From: Byssochlamys sp. IMV 00236
Taxonomy: Eukaryota > Ascomycota > Eurotiomycetes > Eurotiales > Thermoascaceae
DNA: 64,000 bases
Assembly: GCA_001931875.2 (NCBI GenBank)
Contig: MSJH02000623.1
Span: 79,083-143,082 of the forward strand
Reading direction: 5' to 3'
Below are positions 43,968 to 55,891 of the stretch, one piece after another. The position numbers and the translations under genes were made by a program. The notes under the pieces were generated by a model that searched no databases, had not been told where the DNA came from, and saw only the letters and a program-made list of their open reading frames with translations. Position 1 is the stretch's first letter. Each line of letters opens with the position of its first letter.

Positions 43968-46439
43968 ATGACGCGGGACGCCTACTTGAAAAGGTCCCTC
44001 GGGACCCTATCGAAGAAGATCAAGGAGGTGAGAGGTTCTGAGCACCTGCGCTTCTTCTTTGCGAATCCTCCAGTGCGTTTCATAAGCTGCAGAATACTGA
44101 CCTGTCCATTGCGCTTCTAGTCACGCGTTCTTCTCGTGGGCGCCGGCGGTATTGGCTGCGAGCTGCTCAAGAACCTCCTCCTGACCGGCTTCGGGGAGAT
44201 CCATGTCATCGATCTGGATACGATCGATCTGAGCAATCTGAACCGACAGTTTCTTTTCCGCTACGAACACATTAAGAAGCCCAAAGCTTTGGTGCGTGCT
44301 CCACCTTGCGCCCTTCCTATGATCCTCCCTCGTCGTCCGGACGCCCTCGTACAGTTTGCGCCGCAGATAATCTGACATTATTGGGGGCGAAAATAGGTAG
44401 CCAAAGAGGTTGCGCATAAGTTCCAACCTAACGCCAAGATTGAGGCCTATCATGCGAACATCAAGGATAGCCAATTCAATGTCGACTGGTTCGCGACGTT
44501 TAACATTGTCTTCAACGCCTTGGATAATCTTGATGCTCGGCGGCACGTGAACAGGATGTGCCTGGCGGCCAATGTGCCCTTGATTGAGAGTGGAACTACA
44601 GGATTCAACGGACAAGTTCAGGTCATCAAGAAAGTAAGATACGCCAGCTCGGCCCAGACAACGTGATGCGCCTGGCCAATAGGATCATAGCTGATGTGAA
44701 TCATCACAGGGTCAAACTGAGTGCTACGACTGTAATTCGAAGGAAGTGCCCAAAAGCTTTCCAGTCTGCACGATACGCAGCACGCCTAGCCAGCCTATTC
44801 ACTGCATCGTATGGGCAAAGAGCTATCTTCTCCCGTGAGTCTCATTAACGCAAACGATTCAGAGCTTTTACGCTGACCTATACCAGTGAACTTTTTGGAG
44901 AGAGCGAGGATGATGCAGAGTTCGACCATTCCGAAGACTCTGATAATGGTACGCTGCACTACACTCTAAAATGCATCTGACCACTCGGACTGACGTTCTC
45001 GTAGCCCAAGAAATCGAAAATCTTCGTCGCGAAGCCCGGGCTCTTAAGGAGATTCGCAGTGCTATGGGCTCGGATGAATTTGCGCAGAAAGTGTTTAACA
45101 AGGTCTTTAAAGAGGATATCGAGAGGTTACGGGGTATGGAAGACATGTGGAAGACGCGCAAGGCTCCGGAACCCCTCGATTTCGATACACTACAGCAGCA
45201 GGCTTCCTCAATAGAGACGACCATCTCCTCCAACGACCAAAAGGTTTGGACGTTATCAGAGGACTTCGCAGTCTTCAAGGACAGGTGAGACATCATTTTT
45301 CATCTATGACCATCTCCCCTGGTTGACCGTAATGCAGCCTGGATCGCTTAAGCAAGCGACTACGGACTCTACAGGAGACTACAAAGGATAGCATTCGCCC
45401 TATCATCACTTTCGACAAGGATGACGTGGATACACTCGATTTTGTCGCCGCAAGCGCAAACCTGCGGTCTGCTATCTTCGGTATCGAGGCAAAGTCAAAA
45501 TTCGATATCAAGCGTATGTGGACCTCAGATCCTGACCCCCATGCCATGACTGGAGTTTGTATTAAATAATATTGTACAGAGATGGCCGGAAACATCATTC
45601 CAGCTATTGCAACCACGAATGCTATGACGGCGGGTCTATGTGTTTTACAAGCGTTCAAGGTCCTGAGAGATGACTACGAACATGCCAAGATGGTAAGCAT
45701 TTGGAAAATCGTTATTTACGATTAATTATTGACTTTTACTGTCCAAATAGGTCTTCTTGGAACGCTCCGGTGCTCGTGCCATCAATTCAGATAGTCTGAA
45801 ACCGCCGAATCCTAACTGCCCTGTTTGCTCCGTCGCACAAGGTCGGGTGTTCTATGACCCTGAGAAGGCCACCTTGAAAGACTTAGTCGAAGGGATTCTC
45901 CGTTCGAATCTTGGTTACGGCGAAGAGTTCTCTGTTACCACTGATCTTGGTACCATATTCGACCCTGACCTGGAAGACAATCTTCCAAAGAAACTGTCTG
46001 AGCTAGGGGTTAAAAATGAGAGCTTCATCACTGTCGTAGATGAAGAGGACGATGAGCCACGCGTCAATTTGGAGCTGGTATTATCGGAGAAGTGAGTATA
46101 ATCGCAGGCAATCTCCGAAGATCGAGATACTAACAATTAGTCAGGTCTGAATCTGCCCAAGAAGGGAAGCCAGTCTCTCTCGAAAAGGCGATCGAGATTC
46201 CCCGGAAGCCTAAAGCACCTGCTCCAGAACCTCCAAAGGATGAACATGTCAATGGCGTCTCTGGCCCCGACACGAACGGTATTGCCGGAAAGCGGAAACG
46301 CGATGCTGAAGAGGCAGAAATCACTAATGGCCAGGAAAGAGCCAAGCGGTTCCACGGGAATGCCGTCGGTGGAGACGGTGACAATCCTATCGTGCTGGAC
46401 GAAGCAGATAGTGGTGCTATTTTGATCGACGACGATTGA
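43968..46439 (+). CDS. uba2: Uba2, catalytic subunit of the SUMO-activating enzyme E1
   Basis: Ten exons join to 619 residues: 43968-44027, 44121-44291, 44397-44633, 44710-44834, 44887-44948, 45005-45284, 45338-45513, 45580-45692, 45751-46091, 46145-46439. With Aos1, Uba2 adenylates SUMO and carries it as a thioester before transfer to Ubc9. The adenylation domain shows [17 protein letters not shown], the [16 protein letters not shown] helix and [16 protein letters not shown]. Catalytic Cys is C176 in [18 protein letters not shown]. Zinc ligands are CYDC (161/164) and CPVC (431/434). A ubiquitin-fold domain follows (residues ~430-520). The tail has a basic nuclear-type signal (KRKR) and two SUMO-interaction-like stretches, PIVLDE and AILIDDD. 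Identity is certain; the many short introns explain why ORF-based calling shatters it. Confidence 0.96.
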
Positions 46440-46966
46440 ATGAGTCGCTAACTTACTATTCTAGAATGGGTTTCCTAGATAGTAGTCTGTTGACTTACTG
46501 CCTCTGGACCAGTTCTCGCCTTGTAGCACGACGGGCCCGGAGAAAGTACCTGGCTTTCGTCGGACAATCTGACCGATTTCTGTACCATACACTCGAAAAA
46601 TATCTCCAGGAGTTCCGCAAAATTGGGTTTGGTGCTTTTTAGAAAGCGGCAGGGTTGGGTGTTTTGCATCTAGCGGAGTGGTCGTTTGAATTACATGTCG
46701 CATCGTCAGCTTGAAGGACCATGGCCATCCGTCGTGGTGTGTCAACCATTCCCAATCAAGGTCGCTGAAACATGAACCAGTGTACAAGATAGACCTCCTT
46801 TGCAAGGGTGGCACGATAGGTAGGAACTCTGGGAAAACGGGAGTTTGGTCCATAGTCGTCACCACCAATGTCAATAGGAGCAATAAGATTCTATCGTCAT
46901 GGCCACTCTTCACGATTAAGGCCATCATCGAAACTCCGCATTCTTTTGTAGACCTATGAATAGCCA
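46440..46966. other. Convergent intergenic region between uba2 and the OAR1-like gene
   Basis: The two genes end 527 bp apart. On the minus strand a 169-codon frame fills this space. Its ATG overlaps the OAR1 stop in the sequence ATGATG and it ends at 46461, just past uba2. It lacks recognisable motifs and is most simply a chance frame in 3' untranslated sequence. Confidence 0.5.
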
Positions 46967-48179
46967 TCATACTGCACTCAATCCGCCGTCGAGATTGAGC
47001 ACGCAGTTATTGGCGTATTCGTTCTCTGCCAGGAAGACTGCTGCATCGGCAATCTCCTGAGGGCTTCCAAAACGCTTCAACGGGATGCTCTGCTTCAGTC
47101 TTTCAAGCTCGGTGGGAGCCATGTCTGCATTTCCAGCTTATCAGCAAAGAGTACCAGTGCACAAGGGACTGAAAAAAAAGGTTTATTTACCTTCAATCAT
47201 CGGCGTTTCTATGTATCCTGGGACGAGCACATTGGAACGGATCACCACATCTCGAAGCGTCTCCGAAGCCTCAACTGTGAGCGAACGTGTGAGCCCTAAG
47301 AGACCTGCCTTTGACGCAGCGTAGGGCACGGCGCCGGTTCCACCCTTGTGTGACAGCAATGACGAGACATTTATGATACATTTTGAACGTATTCTGGACT
47401 CTGGATCGGTCTTATTGCGGTTCTTAATGCGACTGCGAACAGAAGCGCGTAGAAAGGCACGGGAAGTGAGTAATGCGCCTTCAAGATTTGTACGGAGCGT
47501 TCGGGAGATGTCTTTAGGATCGATCTTTGGAAGTAGATTTGATAGAGATATTCCAGCGGCATTTACTAGGATATCAATAGATTCCTGTAGGTAGAAATGG
47601 TAGTGAGTTCGTTGTTCTTGGAACTGATTGAGCTGTATGGGACGAAATTAAATGAAGATCATGCTTGATTCCTCTTACCAATTCTTTCTCCAACGTCCTG
47701 CTCCAAGAATCGATTTCCGAGACGTCTCCTACCAGTATAGAGATCTTTTCCGACATTGAAGTCACCTGTCCTTGTGCTCCATCGTTGCTGTTTGGTTTGT
47801 ATTCTGTGGAGATAGCTGCATTTTCAGCAGCGTGCTGTAATTGTTTCGCGGCATCTAATAGCCTTGGATAAGATCTCCCGACAATAACGACCTTCGATGC
47901 TCCCTCATTGAGAAACCTTTCAGCTATAGCCAGTCCTATCCCGGATGAACCACCGGTGATCATACAGCTGCGGCCAAAGAGACGGGCAGAATCGCGTCGG
48001 CTGCTTTCCTTGGGCGATGAACGTTGCTTCGGTTGTCTATCCGGATTGTCTAATTCTTCATTGGAAACATGGCAAATTAATCGATTCCGGTTGTTATTCA
48101 GACGCCATGGAAGTGAATATGGAGTAGGGCGTAGGAAAGGTCGTCCGAAGGCGACGGAGAGGGACCGGCCAGACTGCAT
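46967..48179 (-). CDS. oar1: Mitochondrial-type 3-oxoacyl-ACP reductase (short-chain dehydrogenase, Oar1-like)
   Basis: Exons 48179-47679, 47584-47191 and 47124-46967 give 350 residues (introns 94 and 66 bp). The first ~35 residues (MQSGRSLSVAFGRPFLRPTP, no acidic residue and several Arg) look like a mitochondrial presequence. The Rossmann core has the NADP(H) motif ITGGSSGIG, then DILVNAAGIS, the catalytic Ser in INVSSLLSHKG and the YAASK pair (Y-x3-K). It ends in the usual LKRFGSPQEIADAAVFLA and NLDGGLS. Oar1 reduces 3-ketoacyl-ACP in mitochondrial type II fatty-acid synthesis, which feeds lipoic acid production. The presequence and late-SDR motifs point there, but other mitochondrial SDRs cannot be excluded by eye. 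It is divergent from elongin C, 306 bp apart. Confidence 0.82.
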
Positions 48180-48485
48180 TGAGGGAATGTCGCTAATGAC
48201 AAATGAGGAACTGTAGATAATGTCACAAAATGCAATGGTAGAATTTCATTACTGAAAGACAACAGCAGCATTCACGACCGGAAAACATTCGAAAGATACC
48301 ATCAAGAGATTGTCACTTGAGCTTCGCGCATCCCCCGAATCGGAGCTTGAGCACAGACCACTTCGGACATGGGAGGGGAAAATAACTTCAGCTTCCGCTA
48401 ACTACTTCATCTGCCTAATAATTTTCTCCCGGGGCGACTTTCCCAGTCTTTCAAAACTCTCTTTCAGCAACTTATTTGCGTCAAT
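48180..48485. promoter_or_regulatory. Short divergent promoter between oar1 and elongin C
   Basis: Both ATG codons face away across 306 bp, so promoter elements must be shared or interleaved. A TC-rich tract just before the elongin C start (about 48420-48475) fits a fungal pyrimidine-rich start region. Confidence 0.5.
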
Positions 48486-48955
48486 ATGTCTCTAGAGGAC
48501 TCGGGGCCCGCTGAATATGTGACTCTGGTCTCCAGCGACGGGTTCGAATTTGTGCTTCCGCGAAGCACAGCATGCGTATCAGGCACGATCAGACGGATGC
48601 TGGATCCAGCGAGTATGTCTCTGGTTTTTCAGACAGCATCTAGGGAACTCGACGTGTTTTCGCTAACGACATCGTTTTCTGCGCTTAGGTAAATTTTCAG
48701 AGGCAATCACTGGTCGTTGTGTACTAGAGAATATCAGGTGTGTCATGGTCAAAGCTTCTTGTTACATGTAACGTATCCATGTGCTGGATGTGCTGACAGT
48801 ATTCTGCGGGTAATAGTGGAGTTGTACTCGAAAAAGTCTGCGAGTACTTCTGCTATAATGAGAAGAATAAGGATCAGGCAAATGTTGCCGATATGGACAT
48901 ACCATCGGAGCTCTGTCTGGAGTTACTGATGGCGGCGGATTATCTGGATACCTAA
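48486..48955 (+). CDS. elc1: Elongin C (Skp1-like BTB/POZ protein)
   Basis: Three exons, 48486-48612, 48689-48737 and 48817-48955, give 104 residues, the normal size for elongin C. Visible family features are YVTLVSSDGFEFVLPR, ISG-type SGTIRRML, FSEAITGRCVLENISG, LEKVCEYFCYNEKNK, and the C-terminal IPSELCLELLMAADYLDT. The Skp1-type fold pairs with elongin A or with cullin-3-like F-box partners. In fungi it takes part in ubiquitin ligases that remove stalled RNA polymerase II. The middle exon is only 49 bp and each join falls inside a codon, but all three keep frame, which strongly supports the model. Because of its size it is easily missed by automatic ORF calling. Identity firm. Confidence 0.93.
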
Positions 48956-49550
48956 GGTGTGTCTATCGTTGACTTGGATCTAAGCCCGCTAGAATTCCAT
49001 ACTAATACAATAAGCCGAAAATTCAGATGGGCTATTGCAACTAATTACGATTCAATATGTATTCATGGGATCTGGTCGGGGCACGATGGTTGGTCGGTGG
49101 CGTTTGGCTGCGTTTCTATCATTCTATATGGGAGTAATCATTGCGCAATTATACCTACCTCAAGGGAGAAGGCTTTCAGTGTCATGATCATCATTAGCTT
49201 ATATCAATTGCCGCTGTGGTGGTCATCGCATGACGAAGGACACCGGTGAAGCTTTTTTAGCGTCTCAGAGCCAGCGCGACTATCCATGCCAAAAGAATTG
49301 GCAAGGTGATGAGTCCTATGCTGCAATTCTTGCACTGAGCACCCGGCCATCATCAGCATCTCGTCCGTCCTTTCTTTGTCACATGGACTGACGACCTAAA
49401 GATGATGGCAGATTGATATCGAGGAGATCTCCTTCCTATTCAGCCGATAGTCTGCATCTTTAGATATTTGGCCTTATTCCGGGGGAGACATTTCTTGTAA
49501 CTTTTGCGTTCCGCGAGAGAGATGATTTAGCACCTGGGATGCACGGATAA
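48956..49550. other. Convergent intergenic region between elongin C and sen54
   Basis: Nothing recognised in 595 bp; both flanking genes end here. A ~96-codon plus frame after 48959 lacks protein character. Confidence 0.55.
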
Positions 49551-51091
49551 TCATCTTCCTCTACCTCGTCCTCTTCCACCTCTTCCACCTCGCGAGAATC
49601 CACCTCTTTTACCTCCCCTGAAGACACCCTTATCCTCATAGATCTTCTCGCGCGAGAATCCTGCGTCTGCGATCCTCAAGAAGCTCACGACTCCTTGATC
49701 CACGACAGCCAGGACAACATTCCTGTACCCATGTCGAAGTCGCATGTATAACATTTTGTCCATTTTCTCGCCGCGAGGAGGATCGTATGGGGTGCTCTCC
49801 AGGAGAGCGCTAATTTGTGACTTTGTAGGCAATGTCGTCTGCTCGCGGGCATTAACCACAGCTATCCGGAAATCGGGCGTCGGTGGAGCTGATTTGCGGA
49901 AAGGTGTGGACGGCTTATATACATGGTAGGCGACGCGGAATGGGGGCGTCGTGGGGTTTCGAGCAGGCTTCTCAATTGCGGGATCCTCAAAAGATATCAA
50001 AGACAGTCGTCGGTATATATCATCTGCAGTCCGATTAATATGACATTCAATCACTGGTATGTTTCTGGAGATCAAGCCGTATGACTTACTGTAGCTGCGA
50101 TGTATACCCAGCCCTATCACTGGCCCCGTAGCCGTAGACGCTGATGAAGTGACATTGTATATGGACCTGCACAAGCGACCCAAGAATCCCATCAGATCCA
50201 CGACTTTACCGTTATTTGAGTGGACATCCGCCAAGGCACCTTCGTTGGCTTCTTCTGTGCTCTCATCCCAGCTTGGTGCTCGGAGAAGTGTGTATCCTCC
50301 TCTCTTGAGACCAGAGTAGACAGTGAATCTCTCCAGCGTCAAACCTCCTCTTCCAATGAAACATGCATATGCCGCTTGGAGACTCATTGGGATGCTCAGG
50401 TCCTCATCGTCTTCCTCATCTGAATCTTCCGACAGCCATCGAATATCCAAGCTCCCTCTCTCGAGCAAATACAGGGCCTCTTCTGGCAGTAGCCAGACTC
50501 GATTCCACCGATCTCCCTGCCCTACTGTTCTGAAGTGCTGACCCTTTGGATTCGGAACATAAACGCATGCATCGGGAGATATTGTAGATCCTGTCCCTGC
50601 GCTCTTCTGTACTTTTGCTTCCTCAGTCTTTTTCTCGTCTTCCTCCTGGATGGCTGTCATGCCCGTAGACTTCGAAGAGGGTGAAGGCGGTGCAAATCCG
50701 TCTGGCGCGTAGTAGCCGACTACCTTATTCTTTGGATGATGCAGACGTGGAAATGAGAGCGCATTGTGCATAGCCTGTCGCGAAGCAGCTAAAGCATCTG
50801 ACTGGAAAAGCGTCGGGTTTGGTTCGAAGTCTTTCTCTCCACGACGGGGAAGGGCCGTTTGGGACGTGTCTCCGACACTGCTCGTGATTCGAAAAGAGTT
50901 AGTTAGAATATCCCACATTCAACGGATAGGGAATAATATGTGAATGCGATTAAGTAATAAGCTGCTACACACATTGACAAATTATTCAGGAACCGAAAGT
51001 CCTGTGTCTCGTCGGACAGGTCGTGGTCGATATGCGCACCGGAGTCATGCGAGGCGGGGAGATGGATCGCATCTTCGTCTGCGTCCGCCAT
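49551..51091 (-). CDS. sen54: Sen54, structural subunit of the tRNA-splicing endonuclease
   Basis: Exons 51091-50973 and 50877-49551 (intron 95 bp, GTGTGT..GAGCAG) give 481 residues. The conserved Sen54 N-terminal domain begins at the junction: TALPRRGEKDFEPN, then the HNALSFPRLHHPKN helix, and RWNRVWLLPEEALYLLERGSL. A second conserved block is LQAAYACFIGRGGLTLERFTVYSGLKR. Near the C-terminus FRIAVVNARE and LAVVDQGVVSFLRI belong to the endonuclease-fold domain, which in Sen54 lacks catalytic residues. The endonuclease (Sen2, Sen34, Sen15, Sen54) cuts introns from pre-tRNAs. The protein ends in an RGG/RG tail (FSRGGRGGRGRGRGR), as does Dbr1 in this window. Identity firm; exon 1 joins in frame and starts MADADEDAIHLP. 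Confidence 0.93.
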
Positions 51092-51659
51092 TGTAGATGA
51101 AGGGCTTTCAAATAATTCCCAGAAATGAGTAACGTACTGCGAGACAATTTTATCTCCTTGATAAACCGTGTAGGTGAATAGAAAGCTGATATTGAGTTCT
51201 CCGAAATCTGAAGTTTAAGATAAAAAAAGTGGACGCCGATCCATGATGTTGGGTTCCGCCTTAGCGCCTCGGATCCTTCAAGGTTAACTACATAGTTAGC
51301 TCCACGCCAACTCAGCGGGGGATGGAGATGCACCCCGCGGTCCAAATATATCGAGATGTTGTGCCAGCATTTTCCTTCTGCAGCTATGTCTAGATCCCTC
51401 ATCATCTACGCTAGGATGGGGTAGCCTCTCATTTATCTTCTCTTCTTTTGGTACGTTACCCCGTCATGTGGAAATCGAAATATTAAGGCAATAAATATTT
51501 CCTGTTCAAGTGAACGCTGCCCCGCATGACAATGCTGATCGCATGAAAATACCTATCCACAGAGCCCAATAAAGCAACGATGACTACCTTGACCTCGACC
51601 TGAAAGAAAGCGTTATAATTTGCTGGTGTATCTGGATTATTCGCAGACCTGTTCGCACC
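51092..51659. promoter_or_regulatory. Divergent promoter between sen54 and a 96-residue gene
   Basis: 568 bp lie between opposite starts. No TATA box, repeat or RNA gene stands out. Confidence 0.45.
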
Positions 51660-52225
51660 ATGTGTCCTCCGCCGTTCAAAGAGGCAAACTCGGACTCGTC
51701 TCCGAACTATAACGAAGTCCTCCTTCAGGTACGCTTTTCATAACATATTTCTTACTGTTAGAACTTTTCCATTACGCTAGTGGTTCTATTTTGCCTTTTT
51801 TTCCAGAAGTATAGAATAGGAAAAGAAAAGGAGCGTGGATGTGTATATATTAGCATCATATTTTGTCACGCACGCGATCATCCAGGACCACTCTTGGTTC
51901 CCCGGTCTTTTCACACGTCTTCTATGTTTAGGGTCTCTCTGGTCCATGGTTAGAGCTTGATTTATGCAGAACTCTGGAAGCGTTCATACTAATTTAATTG
52001 CAGATATCTACCAACCTCTCAAACACTCTTCGTACATTCGGGCCTTCTTCGCATCAGTATCAGGTCGTCTTACAGACACTCAAGGACTGTCTTCAACAAA
52101 TTGACAGTCACAACGCCGAAGCACAAAGATCTGCTCTGGGAGCAGCAAATGGGGTCAAGAATCCACTCGAAATAGACCCTGATATGCTGAGTACGGCGAT
52201 GGAGTTTCTGAGCTTAGGCAGCTAA
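51660..52225 (+). CDS. Small spliced hypothetical protein, 96 aa
   Basis: ATG 51660 opens MCPPPFKEANSDSSPNYNEV; exon 1 runs to 51728, then a 275-bp intron (GTACGC..TTGCAG) leads to exon 2, 52004-52225, ending SLGS. The second exon alone is 74 codons. The product has an amphipathic helical section (VVLQTLKDCLQQIDSHNAEA) and a conserved-looking end, NPLEIDPDMLSTAMEFLSLG, typical of small coiled complex subunits. I do not recognise the family. Support is the in-frame join, the sensible composition, and its position directly head to head with sen54. The intron is the longest I placed in the window, so a missed middle exon is possible. No function is assigned. Confidence 0.6.
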
Positions 52226-53630
52226 GGACGATGCCTTTCTGATTTTGGTGTGGTCTAGCGTGCCCTTGAGATAATTTGATTGACGATGATCCTCTTAATG
52301 AATACAACATTCGTGAACATATATTGCTCCGGTCATGCGAGATTGATGCCATCGAGTCAGCATACCGACAGAATGGTAGAATACCGCTCGAAACATCGTA
52401 GATTTCCTGCTTACGTGGTGCAAAAACCTGTATTCCAGAGCCTGATAGCCGCCAAGCTTTCTGTTCTCTCAAATGATGTTTCTGGTATATTTCAAGTCTT
52501 TATGTGGGACCCATGCATGTTGCTATGTATATTTGTCCATCGACGTACTATTCTTTCGAAAATGAACGGATACTAGGAAAGGCGAGAGAGAATCTGCTAG
52601 AATCATTTCTAGTTCGAGATAAATATAGGAAGTTTACCCTTATTGGAAAGGCGTGTGGATATGCCTCTATACGGCGCAGTCACATTATCCATAGCCTCGA
52701 AAGGCAAGGGGCTCGTCGCTGAGACTGAAATGAAATCGGAACCGGCTTTCCGATATGCTGCCCTGAACGACATATAATCACAAGACCTCAGATGTTGCAG
52801 CGATCTGTCACTGTCCTCCCTACCCTGTACGCAAGCCCTGTGTAGACTGGCTCGTTTAATGGAGACAACAGCCCGTGGCAATGCAGGTCAATAATAGTGA
52901 TTCGATGTCTAGGTAAACCTCGGCCATAGAGCAAATCGCACCCCGCAGATCTAAGTGTCGATACTAGCGATGGCGGCTGGTCCGTTCGCCGCCCAGACGC
53001 CGAAAGGCCCAAAACAAAGTGCAAGCGCTTGTTCTAATCAATAATGTCCTTGTTTGCTTGGCGATAAGCGGCGTAGGGTTGAGAAATCAACATAGCTAGC
53101 GTCAGATCTAGGTGGGCACTATTATTATGTTGTGCGTTGAAGAAAGGGAGAAACAGTGATGGCTCACAAGCAGATGTCAGAAAGATATCCTCATCGACTC
53201 TCCATGGCGGTTGTTTGGTGACTTTCTGGCTTCTCCCGTGCCCGCTGGTCATCCCCACAGCGCCAATAAACAGACCTCCGGTGCATGCCCGCTCACCAGA
53301 ACTCAACCGCAACAGAAGTGTTCTGTGGCAGCCTTACCATAACTCCGTTGGTGCCTCCTGGTGATCTAGTCGCGCATATCTCAATCCTTCTCCCCTCCAG
53401 AGTCATTGCGCTCCAATTCTCTCTCGGCTGCAGATCCATCGGGAGCTTCAGCAACTGCGTCATCGCACCGGTCCTGGATGCTGAATGATCAGCGGTGGCC
53501 GCTGCTGCCAGCTTCATGATCATCCGTCACTTTCGAACATCATAACAGAGCAGGCCTGTGAACTGGGTTCTTCGAGCGCTTCGATCCACCTACTGCCGGC
53601 CCATGGTGGTCTGGACGCTGCGCTCTCAAC
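52226..53630. other. Intergenic, no gene seen
   Basis: 1.4 kb between two genes in the same direction. All frames are under about 105 codons and without motifs. It should contain the promoter of the arrestin-fold gene near its right end. Confidence 0.5.
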
Positions 53631-54953
53631 ATGGCCGCCTTTGTGCGAGTGTCCGGTCCGCCGAATGGTAACTTCCTCATCGGCTACCCGGGCATATCTG
53701 CCACCATGGTGAGTGTGAATCAAGGTCATCTTTGGTTCTGATGGAATTGCTGACTATCCGAAAGCCGCGAATCGAGGGCAAGGTGGAGATTCGACCCAGC
53801 GTTGGGATCACAGCTCCTGTCCGCATATCCATGGTCACAATCGCCCTCCAGCGTCGAGAGACAATACACCCTTCAGCCGACTCGATGACGAAGAAACATC
53901 TAGCAGCACCTAGAAAAGAAATAACAGATGTTGTAGGGAAGGAGATGCTTCTGTATCGATGCGCCGCCGGTCGAGATTATGAAGAAATCACGTCAATGGA
54001 TCTACCATTCGTCCTGTTCATACCATGGGGGAGAGGAGGTCAAGAGGCGTCGAGACGGGTGCCACCAGCAAGCTTGCAACTACCGAGTCGGACAGCTGAA
54101 ACCTACTACGAAATGGTCGTGATGGTACAACAGGGATCGCAAGAGCAGAGGAAATACGCGTTTCCGGTGCCGATATGTCGATACGACACACTCTCGACAT
54201 TTGGGATGTATAATCGACCAGAGTCAGCAGAGAGAGTCTCGGATCATCTGGTGACCCTTGGTATCTCATTACCACGGTGGTCTTACGGGCCTCTCGATCC
54301 TGTGAGCGTCTACGTGAAACTGTCGCCTAATCCGGATTGGTTGAGTAAAGCCAAGAAAGTTACGATAAACAAGATCACGATTGGCATTGATGAAGAGATT
54401 ATATATAACCACGAAGGAGATGAGCCGCAACGAAAAGTCAAAACATTGACAAAAAAGACGGAGACGATAGGAATTAAGCTCCCGGATACCGGATACCTTA
54501 CGCATCTGGGGCTTGTTTTCCCAGCAAAGGATATGCGCGACGCTGATGGGATTCTCCCACGAGGCAGGGCCGCATTTCCGCTTCACGCAGTCAGTGGTTT
54601 CACAACCACAGCCAGTCTCTACAAAATCGAGTACTATGTGACTGTCAAGGTGCGTTTCACGATTTGTACTAACTGTCCATTTGCCAGCGTGTCCTAACAT
54701 CATTTAACAGGCTCATTTGACTTCCGCTCGAGACATTATTATCCGTCAGCCGATAGTCGTTTGCCCTATCGACCATGCTGGGTGTAAACTAGAGATGGAG
54801 GCCATCGAGCAAGCCGCCCGGGATGCAGCATATATCAATCCTGATAACCCTCTGTTACCGCTTCCAACCGTAGTCCGGCCGAGCGATCCTAACGCGTTGT
54901 CATCTCTTGGTGTCGCTATAGTGGGCAACCATAAGAAACCACTTATCGACTGA
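53631..54953 (+). CDS. Arrestin-fold protein (fungal alpha-arrestin-like)
   Basis: Exons 53631-53708, 53765-54649 and 54711-54953 give 401 residues; introns are 56 and 61 bp, and the first has a good branch site (GCTGAC). The start MAAFVRVSGPPNGNFLIGYP runs on through SATM into PRIEGKVEIRP, the beginning of a fungal arrestin N-domain. Later segments MVTIALQRRETIHPS, DLPFVLFIPWGR, SVYVKLSPNPDWLSKAKKVT and YKIEYYVTVKAHLTSARD are alternating beta strands of arrestin type. Such proteins often recruit ubiquitin ligases of the Rsp5 type to plasma-membrane transporters. No PPxY recruitment motif is visible, which makes that role uncertain here. The short C-terminus suggests a compact member. Fold call good, role unknown. 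Confidence 0.78.
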
Positions 54954-55891
54954 GGCATTGGCATGAATACAAAGTCAATTCAGGTCCCAACAGCCTTCAA
55001 GCGGCGTCTCAGTCCTCCGAGCGGGCATATACGACTCGCATTGTATCTGGAGAATATGAAAACGGCCCGTTTAGTCACGCAATCCCGCCGGGTTCGGACT
55101 GCTGTTCATATCTATTGTCTGACTCAATAGTACAGACAAGCATTACCCTTCTTTGCTTACCGTTACCGCACAGAGGAAACAGGAAGCGCGGCAAGAGCTG
55201 CTTTTTAATTTATTACGGATTTTGTCCAATTCATGTTTGGGCTGCATTACAAAGCGGCGGTGGCGAGTATAGCTGCATTGGTCTTGGAGTTTCACGGAGG
55301 TCTTGACATAAATTATGCACTACGCCGTTGGACTCATCTGGGTTGGTGATGGATGCTGCTTTTTGATGTTATGTCTGCAGTACATGATGTCCTTCTGACG
55401 TGCTATGTCCATTTCTGATGATTGGCCATTGAATGGTTATTTGAGTCTTATTTTTATCGGCATCATAAAAACCAGTGATGATACTATGATGCTCACTGGT
55501 ACAATAGTACAATCGCAATAGCGATGTGACAGACGCAGCTGTTTTCTTTGTCTGTAAGAGAGTGTTCCGTAATATTTGCGCTGGATTGCTAGGTTGTAGA
55601 AGTATCTCTTGCAGATGCGAGAATTAGCCTATCACATTATGATCTGCGCTGATGATTGTATCATTGGCCTTGGGTATTTTGCTATGGAATAACTCGATAT
55701 TACCTACCTACCTAGGTAGGTAGTTAGTTAGTTTTATGCATTCGATTAGGTAATCAATGCGGGAATCTTAATCAGGAAAGCTTTCTATCTTCAGCTTCAA
55801 CTCCGCTGCTTGATCTTTCTAGTCGCACCAGTACAACTCGCACACTTCTTTTCATTTATCGCGTTCGACGTACCTAGGCTTATATTTAATT
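54954..55891. other. Intergenic region with a 20-bp palindrome
   Basis: 938 bp without a recognised gene. At 55704-55723 a perfect palindrome centred on CCTAGG (CTACCTACCT, mirrored) is followed by TAGT repeats. It lies about 170 bp upstream of the cyclophilin gene. Confidence 0.55.
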
